NCBI GenBank assembly: GCA_002305615.1
Contig: DBPU01000018.1
Coordinates: forward strand, 1-8,215
Source of the DNA: Verrucomicrobia bacterium UBA1412
Lineage (GTDB): Bacteria > Verrucomicrobiota > Verrucomicrobiia > Limisphaerales > UBA1412
DNA length: 8,215 bases
Reading direction: 5' to 3'
A model generated the notes under the pieces. The model saw nothing but the letters and a program-made list of their open reading frames with translations. It was not told where the DNA came from and searched no databases. Made by a program: the position numbers and the translations under genes. This document shows positions 1 to 6,071 of the stretch, one piece after another (the stretch's first letter is position 1; each line of letters opens with the position of its first letter).

Positions 1-375
1 GGCTTCATCTCCGAAAGTCACCACTGCCTTGTAAGTGCCGTTCTTCAGATTATTAAGGTAGGGCTGAAGTTTTTGCTGAGGGGTTGTGAGCTGATCATGA
101 CCACTGTTCGCGTTGAGCTCGAGCTGGGAAAAAAAACAGGAGTATTCGCTGTTATTCTGCATTTCCCGCATGAAACTCCAAGCGATATCATAGTGATGCA
201 GAGAGGCGAGGGTATACGAGTAAACCAGGAGGAACTCTTTGGTTTGACCCTTCAGAGGCACCTGTGCGGAAAGCTTTGCCGGAGATAAAAAGAAAAGGAA
301 AACGACGACACATAAGGCCGACGCCCATGAACAAGGGGAAAGCAGATTGCGCAATATACTACCTTCTTTTCTCAT
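1..375 (-). CDS. Exported ABC-substrate-binding-like sensor protein, N-terminal 125 residues (runs off left edge)
   Basis: This minus-strand frame begins with ATG at 375-373 and is open for 125 codons to the window edge. Residues 1-10 are basic, residues 18-33 form a strong hydrophobic stretch (ASALCVVVFLFFLSPA), and LSA-QV at 35-39 is a plausible signal peptidase site, so the product is probably exported or membrane-anchored. The exported part (KEFLLVYSYTLASLHHYDIAW, then YLNNLKNGTYKAVVTFGDEA) follows the pattern of the ABC transporter substrate-binding-like family: LLLNSYHxGYxW..., then YDLIIxSDDxA. That domain often forms the extracytoplasmic input of histidine kinases or GGDEF proteins, and also occurs alone. 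The output domain, if any, lies outside the window, so the function is open. The start codon overlaps the stop of the GH5 gene by one base (TGATG), which implies co-transcription and translational coupling. The reading frame and export signal are convincing; the family match is by eye. Confidence 0.8.
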   Translation of the reverse strand, partial: MRKEGSILRNLLSPCSWASALCVVVFLFFLSPAKLSAQVPLKGQTKEFLLVYSYTLASLHHYDIAWSFMREMQNNSEYSCFFSQLELNANSGHDQLTTPQQKLQPYLNNLKNGTYKAVVTFGDEA

Positions 376-1466
376 CAATTATCTTTCAAAGAAGGGGAGT
401 CAGGAATCAAAGCCCCAAGAATCGGCTTCACCCACTGCCCATTTTTCACATCAAAGACGATAAAATCAGAGTCAAACTGCCAGTATGCCCAGCTCAAGCC
501 CATTTTCTCAGCGGTCCGACAGACCGAGTCGGTGTAGCGAACCCGGCTCTCCATCGGGGCTTTTTCATAAGCGCCGAACTCTCCCAGGTAGACTTGGCGA
601 TTATTTTCCAGTGCCCAGTTCTGCACCTTCTTGAAGTGCTCAGTAACGGCGGCCAAATCCGCCTCGCTTCCCCAGGTGACGCCGCTGGTCTCCTGCAATT
701 CCTTACCGGCCCAGCTGGCTCCCTGATGGGTGAAGCGCATCGGCAGATAATAGTGAACCGTGACGATGATGTTCCTATCTTTACCGGGCAGATTCAAAGT
801 ATCGAGCTTATCAATGCTGTTCCACTGGGTAGGTCCGATCACGACCGGGCGCTCGGGGTTGTTCTTGCGGATAATTGCCAGAGCCTCCTTGTAGTAAACC
901 TCCCACAAGGCGGCATCAAGCTTATTATGGGGTTCATTCAAAATCTCAAAAATAACCCGGTTGGAGTAACCCGAGAATTTGTCGGACATGGCTTCCCAGA
1001 AGGCGATGAATTTTGCCTTGTTCGCCTGCGGTTCTTTACTCAGTGTCTGGAATTCGTGTAAATCAATGATGATTTTGAGGCCGTTGCGCAGCGAATTATT
1101 CACGATCCAATCCAGCGTCGACTCCCAGCCTTCGTTGAACTTGATTTTCCCTTCCGATTCGGTCATGTGGCGGAATGGATGGAGGTTCAGCCGGACGTGG
1201 TCGAAGCCCGCCGCCTTGATTTTGGGGAAGAAATCCTCCTGGAAACGCCGTTTTTCGAATTGATCCCAGATCGGGTCATAACCCAGGACGTTCACACCGC
1301 GCCCTAAAACCAGAGGCTGGGGCGTCATGGCATTTTGAACCTGAACTGACGCCGCAGAATTGTGTTCTTCAGAACCTGCTGCAAGGCCGGTAGATACAAA
1401 TACAGCCGTAAGTGTCATTGCGCATACAGTCGCGCACACCCACGAATAAAAACTTTTAGTATTCAT
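375..1466 (-). CDS. Secreted glycoside hydrolase family 5 enzyme (endoglucanase/cellulase-like)
   Basis: The 363-residue product has an N-terminal signal peptide (hydrophobic about 10-27, likely cleavage after GLAA at 30), so it acts outside the cytoplasm. The remainder is a single GH5 (beta/alpha)8 domain, about 50-355, with no carbohydrate-binding module. All eight residues normally invariant in GH5 can be placed: R92 in VRLNL, H137 in DLHE, N177 and E178 in ILNEP (E178 is the expected acid/base), H238 and Y240 in VHYY, E296 in LGEFG (the expected nucleophile), and W329 in AYWQF. The family cleaves beta-1,4-linked glucans or mannans with retention; the exact substrate cannot be read from the sequence. 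The start ATG at 1466 gives an intact signal peptide; AGGA lies about 11 nt upstream. The stop overlaps the next gene's start, linking the enzyme to the putative sensor. An exported beta-glycanase fits a polysaccharide-degrading lifestyle. Confidence 0.95.
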   Translation of the reverse strand: MNTKSFYSWVCATVCAMTLTAVFVSTGLAAGSEEHNSAASVQVQNAMTPQPLVLGRGVNVLGYDPIWDQFEKRRFQEDFFPKIKAAGFDHVRLNLHPFRHMTESEGKIKFNEGWESTLDWIVNNSLRNGLKIIIDLHEFQTLSKEPQANKAKFIAFWEAMSDKFSGYSNRVIFEILNEPHNKLDAALWEVYYKEALAIIRKNNPERPVVIGPTQWNSIDKLDTLNLPGKDRNIIVTVHYYLPMRFTHQGASWAGKELQETSGVTWGSEADLAAVTEHFKKVQNWALENNRQVYLGEFGAYEKAPMESRVRYTDSVCRTAEKMGLSWAYWQFDSDFIVFDVKNGQWVKPILGALIPDSPSLKDN

Positions 1467-1557
1467 TCTCGAGTATTTCCTGTTAAATCGTTGTTTTTCT
1501 TATTGTTATAGGCTATCGCAGTATCTTGTGTGGTTATCCTGAGTCTATTTAATCTTT

Positions 1558-2844
1558 CTATCTCTTGATAATCAGCCTCGGGATCGCTCTGGAAGAGGAA
1601 TTCTCCTGAGCGGCTCCCCGGGTCGGATTTTCTGGTAAAAGGGAACGAGCCGGAGCCGGTGCAGATAAGGCTCCGGAAAGGATGCCGTTGGGCTGAGAGC
1701 TGCCGGGCAAAGCGATTCGCGCGGGAGAGCTCACGCCTGCTGCAGCGGGGTTGAGCCCGGGAATCCCGCCGCCCGAGCCGCTGATAATAGCCCGATTCCC
1801 CGGCAAACCTGACATGGAAGCTCTGCTGCCCGTCGGCGAAGAAATCATGGCTCTGAAATCATTGATGCGCTGATCGCCCGATTTAGACGAAACCAAAGAG
1901 TCGGCTCCGGGGCTCGTCCGGCTTTGAGGTATAACCGGGAAGCTGCCTGAGAATCCACCCAAAGTGTTATTATTGGCTGAAAAAAGGGGATTATCCGGGG
2001 TCAGGAGATTATTGCCGGTATAGAGCGGCTTATCCGCAAAAGAGAGCGAAGAGGTCTTGGAATCGAAGGGGGATTTCTCCTGATAGGTTTGTGAGTCATT
2101 TTCCGAATCCGCATAGGTCTTTGCATCAGAGTCGGATTGAGAATCCGATCGATTATCCCCCCTTTGACCGGAGGAAGCAGAGTCCGTACGGCCGTCCGCC
2201 ATCCGGGAAGAGTCGTTGTCGAAGGATGAACTTGTGCTATCACCCTTCATGGCACGGTAGAGGAGCAGTGTTTTTCTATCCTTCAGAACGATGCTCTCCA
2301 TGGTCTCTTCTTCGTAATCTTCATCTGAGCTAAGAGAGGAGTCCTTTGATTTCGTGGCATCCTGCTCAACCATTTTCACGATATCCTCGGTGCTTCCATA
2401 GGCCCAGGTATCCTCACGTTCCCTTTTCTCCTGCAGCCGTTTGCGCTCTGCCTTGGTGAGCTGCCGGTTCCCGCTGCCCCGGGATTGACCTCCCAGGAGC
2501 GGCATATATCCCTGTTGAGCCAGGGCGCTGTCGCCGCCGACATATTCCTCTTGGGCTTCTTCTTCTTCAGTCGGCTTGGGCAGGTTAATTCCGCTGTTGC
2601 TCGTTTCGCTCAAAATCGAGGGAGTTGCACTGGACCAGGAGTCTGCTGAGCGGGCAACCAGAGTACGGGAGGAGGGTTTTGCGGGTGTTTGTTCTTCCAC
2701 TACAGGCAATTTATCCGCATTCCAAAGCTTTTGAATCTTCGAAATAGCAGGCGCTGCCAGCACGGCCAGCGCGCCCAGCGCCAGTACATAACCGGTGGCG
2801 GGTAAAACCAATTTTAAAAATTTTTCTTTTGGTGAAGAACTCAT
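1558..2844 (-). CDS. Membrane-anchored, low-complexity Ser/Asp/Gly-rich protein of unknown function
   Basis: I do not recognise this 428-residue protein. I start it at ATG 2844 (MSSSPKEKF). An in-frame TTG ten codons upstream (2874) adds only MVCSILVFEI and has no ribosome binding site; the ATG also lacks a good one. Residues 9-34 form one hydrophobic segment (an N-terminal anchor), after a short basic tail. The rest looks mostly disordered: an acidic run (TEEEEAQEE, about 92-100), a basic and probably helical stretch rich in K, R and E (about 127-144), a short conserved-looking patch (DTWAYGSTEDIVKMVEQDA, 145-163), a second helical patch ending in DRKTLLLYRAMKGD (189-202), a Ser/Asp/Asn-rich tract (about 203-254), and a Gly/Pro/Ala/Ser-rich tail ending RAIPRLIIKR. 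No catalytic motif is visible. Topology suggests one anchor with a long periplasmic or cytoplasmic linker-like region. The gene sits 92 bp before the GH5 gene and 150 bp after midA, on the same strand. Confidence 0.8.
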   Translation of the reverse strand: MSSSPKEKFLKLVLPATGYVLALGALAVLAAPAISKIQKLWNADKLPVVEEQTPAKPSSRTLVARSADSWSSATPSILSETSNSGINLPKPTEEEEAQEEYVGGDSALAQQGYMPLLGGQSRGSGNRQLTKAERKRLQEKREREDTWAYGSTEDIVKMVEQDATKSKDSSLSSDEDYEEETMESIVLKDRKTLLLYRAMKGDSTSSSFDNDSSRMADGRTDSASSGQRGDNRSDSQSDSDAKTYADSENDSQTYQEKSPFDSKTSSLSFADKPLYTGNNLLTPDNPLFSANNNTLGGFSGSFPVIPQSRTSPGADSLVSSKSGDQRINDFRAMISSPTGSRASMSGLPGNRAIISGSGGGIPGLNPAAAGVSSPARIALPGSSQPNGILSGALSAPAPARSLLPENPTRGAAQENSSSRAIPRLIIKR

Positions 2845-2955
2845 AATTTCAAAAACCAGTATGCTGCAAACCAAGAAAATCTATTTGAAAAAAAACTCGT
2901 CTGCAAGAAAAATTTTACATCCATCTATTTAACATCTTAAAATTCAAAGACTTGC

Positions 2956-2978
2956 GGTTATAAAAAAATCTTATAACC
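2956..2978. repeat. 8-bp perfect dyad in the gap downstream of midA
   Basis: GGTTATAA (2956-2963) and TTATAACC (2971-2978) are exact inverted copies around a 7-nt spacer. The dyad sits 17 bp beyond the midA stop and about 110 bp before the ATG of the membrane-anchored protein. Read on the minus strand it is not followed by a T-run, and the stem is AT-rich, so it is a poor intrinsic terminator. A protein-binding dyad for the downstream gene is an alternative. The symmetry is seen directly; the role is unknown. Confidence 0.35.
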
Positions 2979-2994
2979 CGTCTCTTAATAGTCC

Positions 2995-4149
2995 TCAGCT
3001 GATGACTTTCCGCTCCTGCACCAGAGCCTGGAATGAGTGCCCCAGATATTGGGGGTGAATCAGGGTCTTCAACGCCTGTACCGGGAGTGTCAGCATGTTG
3101 CCGTTTTCCGCAGGAGAATTCTCCTGAGTGGATGCGGCGAGCCTCACTCTGTTTTCGCTTTGCAAATCGCGGATGATCCCCATGAGGAAGCGCTCCTGCG
3201 AAATCAGTTCCAAGGTTTTCATTCCGAGGGATTCTCCCGTTTCAATGAGGTGATCCCAGTGGACTGCGCTGCTCAGATCGGTCAGGCCCGGTTTCTCGAG
3301 CCAGTTATCCAAGAGCCGGTGAGAGCGTATTGCCCGGACTGTCGATGCAGGCTTGAGCCCCCCGGCCAGCTCGGCGTCGGTGACACCGTAGTCCAGAGCA
3401 AAAGCCAATCCTGACCTGAGGAGTGAGCAAGCTTCATGCCACCATTGTGCCGCCGAGGCGGAGTACTCCATTCGATAACCTGCGGGGAGCTCATCAACGG
3501 CCAGTCGTGCAATCGCTTCGGGAAGACAAGCCTCATGTTTGCAAAATTGGAAAGCGGCTGGTTCCTCTCCGCGGATGACTTTGAGCTCGAGCCAGTTGCC
3601 GGAGGCGTCTTTTTCAAAAAGCCTGCAGGGGAAGGCATCCAGGAGCTCATTGGAAAAAATAATGGCGGCCAGAGGCTCCTTGTAATCGGAAAAGGAGCGC
3701 TTCCATTTCACTTGCGGGAAGCCGGACAGCGTCTTTTCCTGCCAGGCCCGGCGGGTGTCCGAGGGCTCAATAATATGGTATTCCAGGGGCAGGGGAAGTT
3801 TGAAATGGGCTGCGTGTTCGAGAATATCCCGTGCCAGGGTGCCCGCATGTGCACCGGCCTCGATCCAGACCCAGCGGTCCATCCAGTCGATCTTCTGCGA
3901 CCAGGAGAGGAGCTTCTCTGCCAGGAGTTTGCCAAAAAGCGGACCCGTTGAAACGCTGGTATAGAAATCCCCGGCCTTGCCCAGTACGTCCGGGCGCCGC
4001 TCATAGTAACCCAGATGCGGGTGGTAGAGGGCCAGCTCCATGTAACGCTCGAAGCTGATGGGGCCGTTATTCTGAATCTCAGCGGCGATTTCTCGTCCCA
4101 AGTCAGGCTCAGCGTTGGTGGAGATGGTAGTTTCTATTTTTTCGCTCAT
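2995..4149 (-). CDS. SAM-dependent methyltransferase, MidA/NDUFAF7 family (DUF185)
   Basis: The 384-residue product matches the MidA family along its length. The N-terminal signature ISFERYMELALYHPHLGYY (31-49) and the AGDFYTSVSTGPLFGKLLA region (59-77) are typical, as are the SAM-binding strand WIEAGAHAGTLARDIL (95-110), the acceptor-side motif IIFSNELLDAFPCRLF (163-178), LDYG (252-255), the SHRLLDNWLEKPGLTDLSSAVHW segment (276-298), and a C-terminal YLGHSFQALVQ (368-378). There is no signal peptide, so it is cytoplasmic. In mitochondria the relative NDUFAF7 methylates an arginine of complex I subunit NDUFS2; the substrate of bacterial members is generally unknown. The motif usually written ExGAGxG reads EAGAHAG, so the second glycine is His101. 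The start ATG at 4149 gives the full family N-terminus; the ribosome site is weak (CGGAAA about 13 nt upstream). It opens the leftward gene block. Confidence 0.93.
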   Translation of the reverse strand: MSEKIETTISTNAEPDLGREIAAEIQNNGPISFERYMELALYHPHLGYYERRPDVLGKAGDFYTSVSTGPLFGKLLAEKLLSWSQKIDWMDRWVWIEAGAHAGTLARDILEHAAHFKLPLPLEYHIIEPSDTRRAWQEKTLSGFPQVKWKRSFSDYKEPLAAIIFSNELLDAFPCRLFEKDASGNWLELKVIRGEEPAAFQFCKHEACLPEAIARLAVDELPAGYRMEYSASAAQWWHEACSLLRSGLAFALDYGVTDAELAGGLKPASTVRAIRSHRLLDNWLEKPGLTDLSSAVHWDHLIETGESLGMKTLELISQERFLMGIIRDLQSENRVRLAASTQENSPAENGNMLTLPVQALKTLIHPQYLGHSFQALVQERKVIS

Positions 4150-4375
4150 GGTTCAGCTTGTTTCCGGGTGAACAGAATACAGTTGTTCCGATGAATTGGA
4201 TTTGACGGGTTTGAAACTCCAGGCTGTAGAGTAGCACCCCTAATCCTCTGGAATTCTCCCATGTTCCTCTTTTTTAGCAAGTTTTTTTTACCATCAGGCA
4301 ATGGACGATGTATCCGGAAAGAACAAAAGGATTTATTGAACGGCATCGCCGCAACTGATATAAGGAGTGAGCATA
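4150..4375. promoter_or_regulatory. Divergent intergenic region between midA and tlyA
   Basis: This 226-bp AT-rich stretch separates the two gene blocks, so it must hold the start signals for at least the first gene of each. I see no convincing gene in it. On the plus strand TTGACG (4202-4207) and TAGAGT (4227-4232) resemble -35 and -10 elements, but with a long 19-bp spacer; this would give a leader of about 135 nt before tlyA. A run of eight T at about 4283-4290 interrupts that leader. No strong minus-strand promoter stands out. The regulatory role is inferred from geometry and the individual boxes are weak. Confidence 0.5.
4362..4367 (+). promoter_or_regulatory. Ribosome binding site that fixes the tlyA start
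   Basis: AAGGAG lies eight bases before ATG 4376. An in-frame GTG at 4367 would extend the protein by three residues, but it overlaps the AAGGAG itself, so ATG 4376 is the real start. It is the only near-consensus Shine-Dalgarno among the gene starts in this window. Confidence 0.85.
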
Positions 4376-5137
4376 ATGGCAAGGAGCCGTTTAGATATAG
4401 AGCTGGTCAACCGCGGTTTGATCCCCAGCCGTGAAAAGGCGAAGGTGGCGGTTCTGGCTGGCAAGGTGATGGTCAATGGCCAGAAGGCCGCCAAACCGAG
4501 CGACTGGGTTCATCCGGAGGATGAGCTCAGCCTGAGTGAACCCGAAAAATACGTGAGCCGCGGCGGCTTCAAGCTGGAGCATGCGATTCACTCCTTCGGC
4601 ATCAAGCTCTCTGAGAGCACCGTGGCGATGGATATCGGAGCCTCCACGGGGGGCTTTACCGATTGTCTTCTCCAGGAAGGTGCCGGCAAAGTCTATGCCA
4701 TTGATGTGGGGCAGGGGCAGCTGGCCTGGAAGCTCCGGCAGGATGAACGCGTGGTCGTTATGGAGCGGCTTAATGCCCGTTTCCTGGATCGCTCCCATTT
4801 CGACGAGCAGTTCCGGGGTGCCGACATCATCGTAGTGGATTGCTCCTTCATTTCTCTTCGGCTGATATTGCCGCCTATTATTCCTTTTCTGAAGCCCGAC
4901 GGACGCATCGTGGCCTTGATCAAGCCGCAATTCGAGGCCGGCAAGGGAGAAGTCGCCCGCGGTAAAGGAGTGATCAGCGACCCGGAAATCCACCAGCGGG
5001 TTCTTGTAGAGCTGGAAGAATTTTGTAAAACTCTCCCCAGCATCCGCTGGGGCCAGGTAGTGCAGTCCCCACTTCTGGGACCGGCCGGCAACAAAGAGTT
5101 TCTGGTTTATCTGGATACGGAAAAGAGCAGCAGTTAA
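4376..5137 (+). CDS. tlyA: TlyA family rRNA (cytidine-2'-O)-methyltransferase
   Basis: The 253-residue product has the two-domain TlyA layout. An S4 RNA-binding domain (about 3-60: SRLDIELVNRGLIPSREKAK, then LAGKVMVNG) leads into an FtsJ-like Rossmann methyltransferase (about 61-248). The join carries the signature YVSRGGFKLEHAI (59-71). The SAM-binding loop is MDIGASTGGFTDCLL (85-99). The FtsJ-type K-D-K-E tetrad can be assigned to K66, D155 (VVDCSFISL), K183 (LIKPQFEAG) and E241 (GNKEFLVYL). Characterised members methylate 2'-O of cytidines in 16S and/or 23S rRNA, and the mycobacterial enzyme affects capreomycin sensitivity; the older label 'hemolysin' is doubtful. Length is normal for the family. 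Four bases separate it from NAD kinase, a pairing seen in many bacteria. Only rRNA specificity (16S versus both subunits) is uncertain. Confidence 0.95.
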   Translation: MARSRLDIELVNRGLIPSREKAKVAVLAGKVMVNGQKAAKPSDWVHPEDELSLSEPEKYVSRGGFKLEHAIHSFGIKLSESTVAMDIGASTGGFTDCLLQEGAGKVYAIDVGQGQLAWKLRQDERVVVMERLNARFLDRSHFDEQFRGADIIVVDCSFISLRLILPPIIPFLKPDGRIVALIKPQFEAGKGEVARGKGVISDPEIHQRVLVELEEFCKTLPSIRWGQVVQSPLLGPAGNKEFLVYLDTEKSSS

Positions 5138-5141
5138 CGAG

Positions 5142-6008
5142 ATGAAAACAATTGAAAAAATCGGCATCATTGCCAACCTGGAAAAACAGAACGCACCCGA
5201 AATGATAGGCCAGGTTTTGGAGCAGGTCCGCTCCCGGGGCTTATGCTGCGCCAGCGAAAGCTCCATGGTCGGCTGCTGCGACCTGGGCGATATCCAAATT
5301 TTTCCCTCTCCGGCGGAACTGGCCCGCAACGTCGATCTCCTGGTAGTGATCGGCGGCGACGGCACCATGTTGAGAGTGGCCCGCCAGATAGCCGGCACAA
5401 ACGTTCCTCTCCTGGGAATCAATGCCGGACGGCTGGGCTTCCTCACCCAGATCACTTCCGATCAGATAGAAAGGGCTTTTGACCAGTTGGAATCCGGCGA
5501 GTATGAGCTCGAATCCCGCTGCCTTCTCTCGGGCGAAGCCAAAATCGGCCCGGAGGAGATTCACGAAATTGCGCTCAATGATTTTGTCCTCTCCCGCGGT
5601 ATCAAATCGCGCATGATTGAGCTGGAAGTTTTTGTGGATGAACAGTTTGTCGCACGTTATTTGTGTGATGGGCTCGTGATCTCGACTCCCACCGGTTCGA
5701 CCGCCTATTCGCTGGCGGCCGGTGCCGGCATTATTATCCCCAATGCGGAGGTCTTCTCCATTTCGCCTATCTGCCCCCATTCATTCCAAAACCGGACCGT
5801 CGTGGTCAATAATTCCTCGACGATTGTCGTGAAAGTTCGCTCCGAGAAGCTCCAGACGATCCTTTCGGTGGATGGTCAGGAACACTTCCCCATGAACCGG
5901 GGAGATGTCATTATTTGCAGGCGGAGTGAGAAAAAAATCTTTCTGGTTCGTTTCCCGGGCACCTCGTTTTTCAGTACGCTTCGGGAAAAACTTCAATGGG
6001 CCGGATAA
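5142..6008 (+). CDS. nadK: NAD kinase (ATP/polyphosphate-NAD kinase)
   Basis: The enzyme phosphorylates NAD+ to NADP+ in the cytoplasm and supplies the cell's NADP pool. At 288 residues it is of usual length. The hallmark GGDGT is at 71-75 (D73 is the expected catalytic aspartate), followed by LGINAGRLGFLT (91-102), LNDFVLSRG (145-153, aligning with the usual NE-containing motif), and DGLVISTPTGSTAYS (176-190), which forms the nucleotide-binding C-terminal domain. VDGQE (243-247) and ICPHSFQNR (210-218) complete the pattern. Two small departures from the common family text are visible: ND instead of NE at 146-147, and AAGAGIIIP instead of the usual SAGGPIxxP at 192-200. Neither removes a residue I know to be catalytic. 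Only four bases separate it from tlyA and its own ribosome site is poor, so translation is probably coupled to the upstream gene. Confidence 0.96.
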   Translation: MKTIEKIGIIANLEKQNAPEMIGQVLEQVRSRGLCCASESSMVGCCDLGDIQIFPSPAELARNVDLLVVIGGDGTMLRVARQIAGTNVPLLGINAGRLGFLTQITSDQIERAFDQLESGEYELESRCLLSGEAKIGPEEIHEIALNDFVLSRGIKSRMIELEVFVDEQFVARYLCDGLVISTPTGSTAYSLAAGAGIIIPNAEVFSISPICPHSFQNRTVVVNNSSTIVVKVRSEKLQTILSVDGQEHFPMNRGDVIICRRSEKKIFLVRFPGTSFFSTLREKLQWAG

Positions 6009-6055
6009 ATTTAAATTATTTTCTGACTTAATCTTGCGTTTAGCGCGATTTGCAT

Positions 6056-6070
6056 GTAGAGTACGTCTAC
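6056..6070. repeat. Small inverted repeat directly before paralogue A
   Basis: GTAGA (6056-6060) and TCTAC (6066-6070) are inverted copies around a 5-nt centre, ending one base before ATG 6072. They occupy the place where a ribosome site would be; none better is visible in the 63-bp gap after nadK. TTGCGT (6034-6039) and TAGAGT (6057-6062) have a 17-bp spacing and could be a weak promoter, but it would fire almost at the start codon. Confidence 0.25.
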
Positions 6071-6071
6071 T

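Noticed and set aside
264..1061. Plus-strand open frame of 265 codons opposite the GH5 gene
   Set aside because: The minus-strand frame here holds a signal peptide and all GH5 catalytic residues. The plus-strand product has no recognisable domain and is an antisense shadow.
2956..2978. The dyad as an intrinsic terminator for midA
   Set aside because: The stem is AT-rich and no T-tract follows on the minus strand, so a standard intrinsic terminator is not supported; only the symmetry is kept as a feature.
4336..4364. TTGAAC, 17 bp, TATAAG as a tlyA promoter
   Set aside because: The spacing is ideal, but the -10 box overlaps the Shine-Dalgarno sequence, so a transcript from it would begin almost at the start codon and lose the ribosome site.
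4146..4382. Minus-strand frame of 78 codons in the divergent gap, with a stop that overlaps the midA ATG as ATGA
   Set aside because: It needs a TTG start lying inside tlyA, has no ribosome site, and its composition (many Arg, Asn, Pro, Cys, no domain) looks like translated intergenic DNA. The ATGA overlap is probably chance.
4391..5455. Minus-strand open frame of 354 codons opposite tlyA and nadK
   Set aside because: It spans two well-recognised plus-strand genes, has no family signature, and is explained by the GC-rich third positions of those genes.
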